Origin: Streptomyces melanogenes
GTDB taxonomy: Bacteria; Actinomycetota; Actinomycetes; Streptomycetales; Streptomycetaceae
Direction of reading: 5' to 3'
Length of the DNA stretch: 64,000 nucleotides
NCBI RefSeq assembly: GCF_014649795.1
Contig: NZ_BMTS01000002.1
Span: forward strand, 310,001-374,000
Shown piece after piece: positions 33,713-43,811 of this stretch. Position numbers and translations under genes: made by a program. The notes under the pieces were generated by a model, which ran no database searches, was not told where the DNA came from, and saw only the letters and a list, made by a program, of their open reading frames with translations. Numbering within the stretch: the stretch's first letter is position 1; each line of letters starts with the position of its first letter.

Positions 33713-33727
33713 CTGACGGTACATCAG
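33713..33727. promoter_or_regulatory. CTGAC-n5-GTCAG operator, site 8
   Basis: On the plus strand CTGACGGTACATCAG; read toward the thiolase it is CTGATGTACCGTCAG, identical to site 9. It stands four bases from the start codon. Confidence 0.68.
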
Positions 33728-33733
33728 TTTTGA

Positions 33734-33836
33734 GCCCCCACCCCGCCCCTTCCCGAAAGTCCTTGGCGTACGGCTTGGTTGGTCGCCTGCGGATCGTGGT
33801 GGCTTGCTCGCGCAGTTCCCCGAGCCCCTTGGCGCC
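33734..33836. repeat. modular mirror repeat, copy R6 (degenerate half)
   Basis: CCCCACCCCGCCCCTTCCCG, then TGCGGATCGTGG and the left arm TTGCTCGCGCAGTTCCCCGA without a right arm. It lies between the thiolase promoter and the broken Nudix gene. Confidence 0.65.
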
Positions 33837-33844
33837 TTGGCGGC

Positions 33845-34203
33845 TCAGCCGAGATACGGCCGGTCCCGGTGCTCCAGATAGTGCGTGAGCCGTAGCCGCT
33901 GTGTGTGGTGCATGGGCAGCGCCTCGAAGTCGCTGGGCGATACGTAGCGCAACTCCGTCGACTCGTCCGACACGGCAAGCTCCCCGCCGACCACACGCGC
34001 CGTGAAGACGACGGCGAACTGCCGACGAACCTCAGCGACTCCCCCATGTCCATGACCCCACCGGGAAGCGCCCACAAGCCGTTGTCCCGGCGCCGCTGGA
34101 GGAGGACGCGCCCCTGGTCGTCCGCGACGACGGCGGAGGCGGCGACGACCAGGCTGTGGGGCTTCGGCGCGTTCGGGTCGTCGTAGTACTCGGTCCGTGC
34201 CAT
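33845..34203 (-). pseudogene. Nudix hydrolase gene with internal deletion
   Basis: The first part, from ATG at 34203, reads MARTEYYDDPNAPKPHSLVV and continues to GLWALPGGVMDMGESL, the start of a Nudix box. The second part, in another frame, reads RRQFAVVFTARVVGGELAVS and continues through STELRYVSPSDFEALP to the TGA at 33845. Between them the REXXEEXG half of the Nudix box and the following strands are missing, roughly 30-40 codons. The gene is both deleted and out of frame and cannot make an active pyrophosphatase. Intact relatives are about 150-160 residues long. It sits between the regulon genes at 33.7 and 34.4 kb. Confidence 0.75.
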
Positions 34204-34330
34204 GCGGTCACCCTTCCATGGGTCGGCCGGGCTGCCTCCCCGTGCGGCGTCGCGGCTCTCCGTACAGGTGTCGAACTTGACGCAGGCCGGACTGGGCGGC
34301 CTCGTAAGGGGAGGGGTGGGTCGACGAAAA

Positions 34331-34345
34331 CTGATGTACCGTCAG
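34331..34345. promoter_or_regulatory. CTGAC-n5-GTCAG operator, site 9
   Basis: CTGATGTACCGTCAG, one mismatch in the left half, 42 bases before the ATG of the acyl-CoA dehydrogenase at 34388. Confidence 0.67.
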
Positions 34346-34387
34346 ATTCGCCGCGTCGACCCCGCCCCCCCGGGAGGAAAGCCGCTC

Positions 34388-35551
34388 ATGGACCCCGACC
34401 TCACCCCAGAGCAGCACGAGATCCGCCGCACTCTCCGCACCCTCCTCGCCAAGCGCTGCGGCCCCGACGAGGTCAAGGCCGCCGCCCGGACCGGACCGGG
34501 GTACGACCCCGTCCTGTGGCGGCAGCTCGCCAAGGAGCTGGGGCTGCCGGGGCTCGCTATACCCGAGGCGTACGGCGGGGTCGGCTGTGGGCCCGGCGAG
34601 CTCGCTCTCGCCTGTGAGGAGACCGGGCGCGCCCTCCTGCCCTCCCCGCTCCTCGCCACCGCCGCCCTCGCCGCCCCCCTCCTCCTCGCCCTCGGCGCCG
34701 AGCCGCAGAAGCACGCGTACCTCCCGCCGCTCGCGCGCGGCGAGCTCACCGCGACCCTCGCCGTCCCGGGGCCCGCCCTCCCGCTGGCCCTCGGCCTGAC
34801 CGGCGACAACGCCGACGGCTCCTGGGCTGGTGGCGGCCGCGCCGGGGGCATCCAGGCCCGGCAGGTGGACAACACCTGGCGGCTGTACGGCGAGGCCGCC
34901 CAGGTCCTCGACGCCCATCGCGCCGACCTCCTCCTCGTCCCCGCCCACACCGGCGGCTTCACCCGCAGCCGTGTCCAGCTCTTCCTCGTACGAGGAGACG
35001 CCGCCGGGCTGCGCCGAACCCGGCACACCACACTTGATGAGACCCGTGTCCAGGGGACTGTGCAACTCCGGGAGGTGAAGGGTGAGTTGCTGGACGGCGG
35101 ACTTGCCGAACCCCTCGCCGCCACCGGCCGCACCACCGCCACCACCCTCGCCGCCGAATCCGTCGGCGCCGCCGCGTACGTGCTGGAGCGGACCGTCTCG
35201 TACGTGAAGGAGCGCGAGCAGTTCGGGCGGCCCATCGGGTCTTTCCAGGCCGTCAAGCACCGGCTCGCGGACAGGTACGTACAGGTGCAGGCCGCCCGTT
35301 CCGCCGCCTACTACGCGGCCTGGGATCCGGACGCCGGGGGGCTCGCGCTCGCGCAGGCGCTGGAGGCGTTGCGGGGGGCCGCCGCCGAGGCGATCCAGTT
35401 GCACGGCGGCATCGGGTTCACCTGGGAGCACGAGGCGCACCTGTACTTCAAGCGGGCCGCGGCCGACGAGCTGCTCTTCGGGTCCGTACCGCTGCTGAGG
35501 GCCCGTGCCGCCGAGCGGGCCGGTGTGTACGAGCAGGCGGACACCCGATGA
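34388..35551 (+). CDS. acyl-CoA dehydrogenase, partner-type subunit
   Basis: A 387-residue member of the acyl-CoA dehydrogenase family. The N-terminal helical domain (DPDLTPEQHEIRRTLRTLL) and the C-terminal bundle (YVKEREQFGRPIGSFQAVKH; IQLHGGIGFTWEHEAHLYFK) are well conserved. The central part lacks the usual CQGxSEPxAGSD loop and is divergent (LTATLAVPGPALPLALGLTG). It therefore looks like the non-catalytic or half-site subunit of a heteromer; 16924 is a possible partner. ATG at 34388 has GGAGGAAA upstream. Its stop overlaps the ATG of the deazaflavin reductase gene (ATGA). Confidence 0.87.
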   Translation: MDPDLTPEQHEIRRTLRTLLAKRCGPDEVKAAARTGPGYDPVLWRQLAKELGLPGLAIPEAYGGVGCGPGELALACEETGRALLPSPLLATAALAAPLLLALGAEPQKHAYLPPLARGELTATLAVPGPALPLALGLTGDNADGSWAGGGRAGGIQARQVDNTWRLYGEAAQVLDAHRADLLLVPAHTGGFTRSRVQLFLVRGDAAGLRRTRHTTLDETRVQGTVQLREVKGELLDGGLAEPLAATGRTTATTLAAESVGAAAYVLERTVSYVKEREQFGRPIGSFQAVKHRLADRYVQVQAARSAAYYAAWDPDAGGLALAQALEALRGAAAEAIQLHGGIGFTWEHEAHLYFKRAAADELLFGSVPLLRARAAERAGVYEQADTR

Positions 35552-36090
35552 CCGGCACCCCGCGCGGCGTGCGCCTCGTACAGAAAGTGTCGTCCACGCG
35601 CGCGTTCGCGAAAGTGGCGCCCCATGTCGTCCCCGCCTTGGACCGCGCCGTGCACCGGCTCACCCGGGGCCGGGTGCTGCCGAGTGCGCGGATGCTGCCG
35701 GGGGTCGTGCTCACCGCGCGCGGGGCCAGGTCGGGGCTCGCGCGGCGGACTCCGCTCGCCTGTATGCCGGAGGGCGCCGGGACCTGGCTGCTCGTCGGGT
35801 CCAACTTCGGGCGGCCCGGCCACCCCGCCTGGACCGGCAACCTGCTGGCCCACCCGGACGCCGAGATCAGCTGGAAGGGGCGGGACGTGCCGGTCCGGGC
35901 CCGGCTGCTCGCGGGGGAGGAGCGGGCGGCGGCCTGGCGGGCGGCGCTGGCGTTCTGGCCGCCGTACGCCGCGTACCAGGCCCGCGTCGAGCGCGAGATA
36001 CGGCTCTTCCGGCTGGAGCGGCGGGAAGAGGAGGGGCCGGGGCGCGGGAACGCCGACGGGGCTCACCCGGGTGAACCACCGTCGGCGTGA
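35548..36090 (+). CDS. F420-dependent nitroreductase/deazaflavin oxidoreductase (DDN family)
   Basis: A 180-residue split-barrel protein of the Ddn group, which uses reduced coenzyme F420 to reduce enones, quinones or nitro groups. Typical segments are MLPGVVLTARGARSGLARRT (about residues 49-68), WLLVGSNFGRPGHPAWTGNL (about 80-99) and HPDAEISWKGRD. ATG at 35548 overlaps the acyl-CoA dehydrogenase stop by four bases, so the reductase belongs to the same operon. The last 20 residues are charged and disordered (REEEGPGRGNADG). Together with the luciferase-like proteins at 56-59 kb it suggests that F420 chemistry is part of this pathway. Confidence 0.87.
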   Translation: MTGTPRGVRLVQKVSSTRAFAKVAPHVVPALDRAVHRLTRGRVLPSARMLPGVVLTARGARSGLARRTPLACMPEGAGTWLLVGSNFGRPGHPAWTGNLLAHPDAEISWKGRDVPVRARLLAGEERAAAWRAALAFWPPYAAYQARVEREIRLFRLERREEEGPGRGNADGAHPGEPPSA

Positions 36091-36167
36091 CAGGACTTGA
36101 GGGCGCGCGCCCCGGCGGTCACCGCGTCGGCGCTGGACGGCCGACCCGTACGTTCCTCGCGCCGCGC

Positions 36168-36815
36168 CTACTTCGTCGGCTTCTTGCCCGTGATGCCCAG
36201 GTGGACGAGCAGCGCCAGGTTCGGCTTCAGCTCGGCCTGCTTGACGCCCCAGGTCTGGAAGCCCTTCTGGTGCGAGGCGACCGCCGCCAGCATCGCGACG
36301 ATCGAACCCGCCATCGCCGCCGGACTGACGTCCTTGTCGACCTTGCCCTTGGACTGGAGCTCCTTCACGGCGTCCGTAAGGGAGTTGTTCACGGAGTTGA
36401 GGATCTTCATGCGGATCTTGTAGAACCGCTTGTCGCCCTCGGCCGCGCCCAGGTCCACCACCCGGAGGATCGCGTCGTTCTTGCGCCAGAAGTCGAGGAA
36501 TCCCTCGACCAGTTCCTCCGCCGTCTGCCAGCCGGCCTTGCCGACCCAGGAGCGGCCCTCGACGAGGGCGGTCAACGCGGCGCCCTCCTTGGCCATTTCC
36601 TCCGCGATCTCCAGGACGGCGCCCTCGACGTCCGGGAAGTACTGGTAGAAGGTCGCGGGTGAAGTGCCCGCCTTCCGGGCCACGTCGATGACTTTTACGT
36701 CCCGGTACGGCGAGGAGCTGAGCATCTCGCTGAGGCAGTCGAGCAGCTTCTGCCGCGTCGCCTGGCCGCGTCGGCCGGCCACGCGGCCGTCGACGGTGCG
36801 TACTTGTCCTGTCAT
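36168..36815 (-). CDS. TetR-family regulator, candidate repressor of the 15-bp operator regulon
   Basis: A 215-residue TetR protein. The helix-turn-helix is at about residues 35-60 (KVIDVARKAGTSPATFYQYF), and the helical ligand-binding domain follows (AEEMAKEGAALTALVEGRSW). The N-terminus MTGQVRTVDGRVAGRRGQAT is basic. A degenerate copy of the regulon operator (36809-36823) covers its own start codon, which suggests autoregulation and makes it the best in-window candidate to bind CTGAC-n5-GTCAG. In S. coelicolor, as I recall, a TetR gene likewise lies next to kbpA-afsK, so it may be an old neighbour with a wider role. Confidence 0.9.
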   Translation of the reverse strand: MTGQVRTVDGRVAGRRGQATRQKLLDCLSEMLSSSPYRDVKVIDVARKAGTSPATFYQYFPDVEGAVLEIAEEMAKEGAALTALVEGRSWVGKAGWQTAEELVEGFLDFWRKNDAILRVVDLGAAEGDKRFYKIRMKILNSVNNSLTDAVKELQSKGKVDKDVSPAAMAGSIVAMLAAVASHQKGFQTWGVKQAELKPNLALLVHLGITGKKPTK

Positions 36816-36823
36816 GCCGTCAG
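36809..36823. promoter_or_regulatory. degenerate CTGAC-n5-GTCAG operator, site 16
   Basis: CTGTCATGCCGTCAG matches nine of the ten fixed positions and overlaps the start codon of the TetR gene. One-mismatch copies are expected now and then by chance, so this site is less certain than the others. Confidence 0.45.
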
Positions 36824-36981
36824 CTTACCGAGGGGTGATCGGAGCGCGATTCGGCCGACTGCAAATGGGGGCCGGGGGTTGACGGGGGCCGGGAGCACGC
36901 ACCGGCCCGTTCCCTCGCGCCGCTGTGCGCCCGCGCCGCCCCGGGCCCGGTATCGAGCACCCGTCCGCCACTCGAATGGTG

Positions 36982-37015
36982 TTATCAACAGCCTGTGGAC
37001 GCGCTCTGTGGACAA
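36982..37015. other. cluster of DnaA-box-like 9-mers
   Basis: Three 9-mers in 34 bases: TTATCAACA, TGTGGACGC and TGTGGACAA. The last is an exact reverse complement of the TTGTCCACA box preferred by Streptomyces DnaA. It lies in the 361-base gap between the TetR gene and the VOC gene, which otherwise shows no gene. It could titrate DnaA or link transcription to replication; it is not an origin by itself. Confidence 0.4.
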
Positions 37016-37176
37016 CCCGTGCGGGAAAAGGGCGCGGGCGCCTACAGTGGGGGCAAAGAAGAGTATTTGTTCGATTTGCTCCACTGCGGGGTGGGGGCGG
37101 GGCCGTTAGCTTCACGGCGTAGAGCTCACCGCGCGGCGGCACCCGCGCGGGGCCACCCCAGGAAGGAACCAGGCGC

Positions 37177-37953
37177 ATGGGCGGATTTCCGGAAGGCGCG
37201 CCGTGCTGGGCCGATGTGACGCTGCCCGACCTCGCGGCGGGCAAGCGGTTCTACGGCGCGCTGATGGGCTGGACCTTCGACGACGACGCCGAGGAGAGGT
37301 ACGGGTACTACACCAACGCCTTCAGCGCCGGAAAGCGCGTCGCCGCCCTCGTCCCCAAGCGGGACGGCCGGATGCCCACCGCCTGGGGCGTCTACTTCGC
37401 GACGCCCGACGCCTCGGGCCTCGCCGTGCGGATCAGGGCGGCGGGCGGCCAGCTGGTGAGGGACCCGGTCCAGGTCCCTCCGTACGGGACGATGGCGGTC
37501 GCCGCCGACCCCGGTGGCGCGGTCTTCGGCCTCTGGCAGGCCGCCGGGCACACCGGCTTCGAGAAGAGCGGCGAGCCGGGCTCCTTCTGCTGGACCGAGG
37601 TGTACGTGCGGGACACGGCCCAGGCCGACCGCTTCTACGAGGCGGTCTTCGGCTTCGGGGGCCGCGACCTGGACGGCACGGACGACGACTTCCGCACCTG
37701 GTCGCCCGCGGGCTCCGAGCCGGGACCCGACACCGCCTTCGGCGGCCGCAGCCTGATGGGGGACGCCTTCCCGGCCGAGATGCCCGACCACTTCCTGGTG
37801 TACTTCGCGGTGGGGGACTGCGACGCCACGGCCGCGACCTGCGCCGATCTGGGCGGCCGGGTCACCACCAGGCCGTTCGACATGGCCCACGGACGGATGG
37901 CGGTCCTCTGTGACGACCAGGGGGCGAGCTTCGCGATCCTCCAGAAGGACTGA
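37177..37953 (+). CDS. kbpA: VOC-family protein, KbpA-like (AfsK-binding)
   Basis: A 258-residue protein with two vicinal-oxygen-chelate modules, residues about 8-120 (PCWADVTLPDLAAGKRFYGA) and about 130-255 (FCWTEVYVRDTAQADRFYEA). Its position immediately upstream of afsK and its length match KbpA, the AfsK-binding protein reported from S. coelicolor to inhibit AfsK autophosphorylation. I rely on memory for that link. The fold itself is an enzyme/binding fold, and a catalytic role is not excluded. ATG at 37177 follows AGGAA. A hairpin at 37987-38013 separates it from afsK. Confidence 0.75.
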   Translation: MGGFPEGAPCWADVTLPDLAAGKRFYGALMGWTFDDDAEERYGYYTNAFSAGKRVAALVPKRDGRMPTAWGVYFATPDASGLAVRIRAAGGQLVRDPVQVPPYGTMAVAADPGGAVFGLWQAAGHTGFEKSGEPGSFCWTEVYVRDTAQADRFYEAVFGFGGRDLDGTDDDFRTWSPAGSEPGPDTAFGGRSLMGDAFPAEMPDHFLVYFAVGDCDATAATCADLGGRVTTRPFDMAHGRMAVLCDDQGASFAILQKD

Positions 37954-37986
37954 CCCGGACGCCGGGGAGAAGGGGCGGGGGATGTC

Positions 37987-38013
37987 CGGATCGGGGTGAG
38001 ACATCCCGATCCG
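37987..38013. terminator. hairpin between kbpA-like gene and afsK
   Basis: The arms CGGATCGGG and CCCGATCCG pair perfectly around a nine-base loop, 34 bases after the stop. No T-run follows, as is usual for GC-rich terminators. It could also be an operator for afsK. Confidence 0.45.
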
Positions 38014-38133
38014 TGCTCGGGTTGGCCACCGGGCGCCTCCGGCAGGAAGAATCGGGGTGCCGCGTGAGACGCTGCACGGGGCCTTGTTGCGACGCGTTGA
38101 TACTTAGGGCCCGTACGGGGAGGTGGCAGGCAA

Positions 38134-40467
<2,334 letters not shown>

Positions 40468-40504
40468 CCCTGGGTGCGGGCCGTGTGTGGCTGGCCCCGT
40501 CTCA

Positions 40505-40735
40505 TTCCCCACCCCGCCCCTTCCCGAAAGCCCTGGGCGGGCGGCCGGGTGCTTCGTCTGCAGGCCGAATGGGGCTGGTCGCGCAGTTCCCCGCGCCCCT
40601 GAGATCGCCCCTTCGGGGCGCCCCAGGGGATTGCCGCGGAGCGGCATCTTTAGGGGCGCGGGGAACTGCGCGACCAGCCATCCACGGTCTGCAGACGAAC
40701 GGGGGCCGGGGCGAAGCCCCGGGGAAAACCGCCCC
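40505..40735. repeat. modular mirror repeat, copy R7
   Basis: The outer module CCCCACCCCGCCCCTTCCCG is followed by perfect 26-base core arms at 40575-40600 and 40652-40677. The spacer contains GATTGCCGCGGAGCGGCATC. GGTCTGCAGACGAACGGGGG mirrors the left flank. It lies downstream of afsK. Confidence 0.9.
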
Positions 40736-40769
40736 GGGACGGCCGTCGTAGCCGGCACGGAAGGGGCTG

Positions 40770-40787
40770 GAACGGCGGCCGCCGTTC
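40770..40787. promoter_or_regulatory. 18-bp perfect palindrome
   Basis: GAACGGCGGCCGCCGTTC, a perfect palindrome in the gap between repeat R7 and the next gene. The rest of 40736-41026 shows no supported gene. The function is unknown; it may be an operator or half of a terminator. Confidence 0.35.
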
Positions 40788-41026
40788 GCGAGCGCGGGAG
40801 GCGGGTCCGGGCTGAGGCGCGGCGGACCAGAACCACCCCGGCTCTCGCTCAAGACGCTACCCCCCACCCCGCCCCCCTGCCAGTGGACGGCAGCGGCGGC
40901 TGTGGGAGTACGACGCGGACCCCGAGGAGATCATGTGGCCGCCACCGGACACCCCCAACCCCCACCCACCCCTCCTGTTACGGTGTCGGCGAATTCGCCA
41001 GGCTTCGTTACGGGGGGTAGCGCGCG

Positions 41027-41413
41027 GTGTTCCGTCGACGCATGACGTTCACGGCCGTACTGGCCGGAGTGGTGCTCGCACTGACCGGCTTCTCCGGCCA
41101 CGGCCACGGCAAGAGCGGCGGCGGCGGCGGTGGCGGCTGCTCCAACTCCCACAAGAGCAACGGCGGTTCCGGCTACCACCACGACGACGACAACTACGGA
41201 AGTAGCAGCGGCGGCTCCGGCTCCAACTCCGGCTCGTACACCCCGACCCCGACCCCGTCCCCCTCGGCCACCGCCACGGGGACCGTCGTCACCTGCGTCT
41301 CGCCCGCCAAGGGCAAGCGCCCGGCCGTCACCTCCGCGACCGTACGGGTCACCGGCGACCCGCTGGCGACCGGCAGTCACCGCTACCGCCTGGAGGTCGC
41401 CTTCTGGAGCTGA
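41027..41413 (+). CDS. small secreted Gly/Ser-rich protein
   Basis: A 128-residue exported protein. VFRRRMTFTAVLAGVVLALT is a signal peptide with a basic start. The mature region is a glycine/serine/histidine-rich coil (GKSGGGGGGGCSNSHKSNGG, GYHHDDDNYG) followed by a Pro-Thr stretch (YTPTPTPSPS) and a small C-terminal domain (TVRVTGDPLATGSHRYRLEV). The His/Asp-rich coil could bind metal, which is speculative. GTG at 41027 is taken to keep the arginines of the signal; ATG at 41042 is possible. A small gene also follows afsK in S. coelicolor as I recall, but I cannot confirm it is the same one. Confidence 0.7.
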   Translation: MFRRRMTFTAVLAGVVLALTGFSGHGHGKSGGGGGGGCSNSHKSNGGSGYHHDDDNYGSSSGGSGSNSGSYTPTPTPSPSATATGTVVTCVSPAKGKRPAVTSATVRVTGDPLATGSHRYRLEVAFWS

Positions 41414-41429
41414 GGCAGCAGGCCTCGGC

Positions 41430-42008
41430 CTACCGGTTCTGCTCGGCCTTCTCCACCTTGCCCTTGAGCGCGGTCAGCAGGCCGCGCAGCAGGTCCACGG
41501 TCATGTCGTCGACCAGGTTCGCGTCCGCGTCGAACCGCTCGTGCGCACGGAAGACCTGGACCTCCGGCTTCACCACGACGTCGCTCTCGGTCCACACGAA
41601 TACCTGACGCAGCGCCAACTGGGCGCGCACGGTGCCGAAGTTGGTCGGCGCCGCACCCATGATCGCGATCGGCTTGTGCCGCAGCGGCAGCCCCTCCTGC
41701 TTGGTCCAGTCGGTGCTGACCCAGTCGATCGCGTTCTTCAGCGTGCCCGGGATCGAGTAGTTGAACTCGGGCGTCGCGATCAGTACGCCATCCGCCTCAT
41801 TGATACGGCGGCGCAGGTCGGCGACGACCGCCGGGCGGTTCTCGGGGGTGTCCAGGTCCATGTCGTACGGGGGGAGGTCGCGCAGGCCTTCGTAGATCTC
41901 GATGTCCAGGCCGCCGGGCTGGAACTTCTGGGCGGCCCGCAGCAGGGCGCTGTTGTGCGAGTCGGCGCGCAGGCTGCCCGAGATTCCGAGGATCTTGAAG
42001 TCGCTCAT
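41430..42008 (-). CDS. NADPH-dependent FMN reductase
   Basis: A 192-residue flavodoxin-fold protein. The FMN phosphate loop is SGSLRADSHNSALLRAA (about residues 10-26), and TPEFNYSIPGTLKNAIDW (about 83-100) is the classical second signature of the NADPH:FMN/quinone reductase family. ATG at 42008 has an excellent GGGAGGGAAACCA leader. It is divergent from a TetR gene, and two copies of a 13-bp CTGAACGGTTCAG-type palindrome lie between them, a typical TetR-controlled detoxification pair. This operator is different from the CTGAC-n5-GTCAG family. Confidence 0.92.
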   Translation of the reverse strand: MSDFKILGISGSLRADSHNSALLRAAQKFQPGGLDIEIYEGLRDLPPYDMDLDTPENRPAVVADLRRRINEADGVLIATPEFNYSIPGTLKNAIDWVSTDWTKQEGLPLRHKPIAIMGAAPTNFGTVRAQLALRQVFVWTESDVVVKPEVQVFRAHERFDADANLVDDMTVDLLRGLLTALKGKVEKAEQNR

Positions 42009-42070
42009 TGGTTTCCCTCCCAAGTGTGCGCCCCGGGGCGGGTGTTGCCCCTGCGGCGATGTCGATGACA

Positions 42071-42083
42071 CTAAACCGTTCAG
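42071..42083. promoter_or_regulatory. TetR-type operator copy A (FMN reductase side)
   Basis: CTAAACCGTTCAG, an imperfect copy of the 13-bp palindrome at 42119, between the divergent FMN reductase and TetR genes. Confidence 0.5.
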
Positions 42084-42118
42084 TTCATTCATGCAACTAC
42101 ACCGTGTGGTTTAGTCAT

Positions 42119-42131
42119 CTGAACGGTTCAG
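42119..42131. promoter_or_regulatory. TetR-type operator copy B
   Basis: CTGAACGGTTCAG is a 13-bp palindrome with inverted CTGAAC/GTTCAG arms, 57 bases before the TetR start. The two copies are 48 bases apart. Confidence 0.6.
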
Positions 42132-42187
42132 TAAGGCATACTGGGCGGGACAGGTGGATGACGGCGGGGGCGGCGGAGGGCGAGGCG

Positions 42188-42853
42188 ATGAGCGAGGACG
42201 TGGACGCGTACGGAATCCCGGTGATCCCGGAGGCCGTGAGCGTCTCCCAGGTGAAGCGGCGGGCCATCGAGGAGGCGGCCCTGGCCGAGTTCCTGGCCGG
42301 GGGGTACAGCGCGGTGTCGGTCGACACGATCGCCTCGCGCGCGGGGGTGTCCAAGCCGACGGTGTACAAGCACTTCGGCAACAAGGAGCGGCTGTTCCTC
42401 GCGGTCATCGGGTCGGTCCTGAACGGGGCGTACGAGGAGCTGGAGCCGCACGGGACCGCGCTCACGCGGGCGGTCGACCTGCGCTCGGCGCTGATCGAGG
42501 TGCAGCTCGAGTGGACCTTGATCCAGCTTGATGAGCGGATCGTGCGGTTGCGGCGGCTGGTGATCGGGGAGGTCGACCGGTTTCCGCAGTTGGGGCGGTT
42601 GTGGTTTCGGCGTAGCTATGCGGCGATGAATGCGCCGCTGGTGGAGGCGTTTGCCGAGCTTGCTCGGCGGGGGGTGTTGGTGGTGCCGGATGTTGAGCTG
42701 GCGGTGAAGCAGCTCGTGGGGACGACGATTTCGATTCCGCAGCTGGCGAAGACGTTCGATCCGGGGTACTCGCCGTCTCGGGACGAGGTGGAGGCGCTCG
42801 TGGTGGCGGGGGTGGATGTGTTTCTGGCGCGGTATGGGGTGGGCGGCGGGTGA
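42188..42853 (+). CDS. TetR-family regulator of the FMN reductase pair
   Basis: A 221-residue TetR protein. The DNA-binding domain is at about residues 20-65 (EEAALAEFLAGGYSAVSVDT, IASRAGVSKPTVYKHFGNKE). The helical C-terminal domain resembles the AefR-like group (LRRLVIGEVDRFPQLGRLWF). ATG at 42188 has GGAGGGCGAGGCG upstream; ATG at 42158 in frame is less well placed. It probably represses itself and the divergent FMN reductase through the CTGAACGGTTCAG sites. The 3' half changes to G/T-rich third positions just before repeat R8, unlike the 5' half. Confidence 0.9.
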   Translation: MSEDVDAYGIPVIPEAVSVSQVKRRAIEEAALAEFLAGGYSAVSVDTIASRAGVSKPTVYKHFGNKERLFLAVIGSVLNGAYEELEPHGTALTRAVDLRSALIEVQLEWTLIQLDERIVRLRRLVIGEVDRFPQLGRLWFRRSYAAMNAPLVEAFAELARRGVLVVPDVELAVKQLVGTTISIPQLAKTFDPGYSPSRDEVEALVVAGVDVFLARYGVGGG

Positions 42854-42868
42854 CGCCTCCGGCGGGGA

Positions 42869-43038
42869 TCCCCCACCCCGCCCCTTCCCGAAAGCCCTCT
42901 GGCGGGCGGCCGGTTCTTTGGCCGCGGGTCGTCCCCAACTGGTCGCGCAGTTCCCCGCGCCCCTATAGGGGCGCCCCGCAGGGGCGCATTTAGGGGCGCG
43001 GGGAACTGCGCGAGCAACCCACCACTCAGCCGCAGACG
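42869..43038. repeat. modular mirror repeat, copy R8
   Basis: CCCCACCCCGCCCCTTCCCG, then core arms 42939-42964 and 42992-43013 (22 bases paired; the right arm continues GAGCAACC). It lies between convergent stops of the TetR gene and the enoyl-CoA hydratase. Confidence 0.9.
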
Positions 43039-43040
43039 AA

Positions 43041-43811
43041 TCACCGCACCCTGAACCCCCCACCCCTCCCCCCGAACAACTCCTCCTGCCTCCCCGGCGG
43101 CAGATTCCCCAGCGCGATCAGGTGGGGGGCCTGCGCGAAGGACTGGGTCAGGGTGGGGGAGCGGGTCGTCCACAGGGCGCGGACCGTTCCCTGGACCGCG
43201 TCCGTGGGGTAGGAGGACAGGATCTCCGCGCAGCGTCTTGCCGCCGCCACCTCGTCCCCCGGCCGCGTGACCTCGCTGACCAGGCCCGTCTCGTACGCCC
43301 GGCGTGCCGAGACCCGTTCCGCCGTGCCCATCAGGGCGAGTCGGGCCGCCTCGCCGGGGGGCATCCGGGTGGCCAGGTAGGCGGACTCGTACGCGCTGAC
43401 CATGCCGTACGTCGTGTGCGGGTCGAAGAACGTCGCGTCCTCGGCGGCGATCACGAACTCCACCTCGCCCAGCAGGTAGAACGCCCCGCCGCACGCCATC
43501 CCCCGCACCGCCGCGACCACCGGCTTCCACAGGTCGTTCGCCTTCGGGCCGATGGTGAGGAGGGGGTCGTCCAGGGAGTAGGGAGAGGAGGGTTGCGGCA
43601 CCTCCGTCGCTCTGTCTATGCCCGTGCAGAATGCCTTTTCGCCCGAGCCCGTCAGCACCACCGCCCGTATCGTCTCGTCGTAGCGGAACTGCCGCCAGAC
43701 AGCGGACAGTTCCGCCGCCGTCTCCTCGTCTATCGCGTTCAGCTTGTGCGGGCGGTTCAGGCTCACCACCGCCACGCCCGTCTTCTCGTCCCGTACGACC
43801 TCCAGCGTCAC
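43041..43811 (-). CDS. enoyl-CoA hydratase/isomerase family protein
   Basis: A 256-residue crotonase-fold protein. The acyl-CoA binding and oxyanion segments are FCTGIDRATEV and RGMACGGAFYLLGEVEFVIA. The two canonical catalytic glutamates are not at the usual positions, so a hydratase, isomerase or hydrolase role remains open. GTG at 43811 overlaps the stop of the DUF35 gene by four bases. It is the third gene of the operon thiolase-DUF35-hydratase that starts at 45397 and is preceded by an operator. The 3' end abuts repeat R8. Confidence 0.86.
   Translation of the reverse strand: MTLEVVRDEKTGVAVVSLNRPHKLNAIDEETAAELSAVWRQFRYDETIRAVVLTGSGEKAFCTGIDRATEVPQPSSPYSLDDPLLTIGPKANDLWKPVVAAVRGMACGGAFYLLGEVEFVIAAEDATFFDPHTTYGMVSAYESAYLATRMPPGEAARLALMGTAERVSARRAYETGLVSEVTRPGDEVAAARRCAEILSSYPTDAVQGTVRALWTTRSPTLTQSFAQAPHLIALGNLPPGRQEELFGGRGGGFRVR

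Noticed and set aside
42071..42131. Members of the CTGAC-n5-GTCAG operator family
   Set aside because: The palindrome is CTGAACGGTTCAG, with a different core and 13-bp length, and belongs to the FMN reductase/TetR pair.
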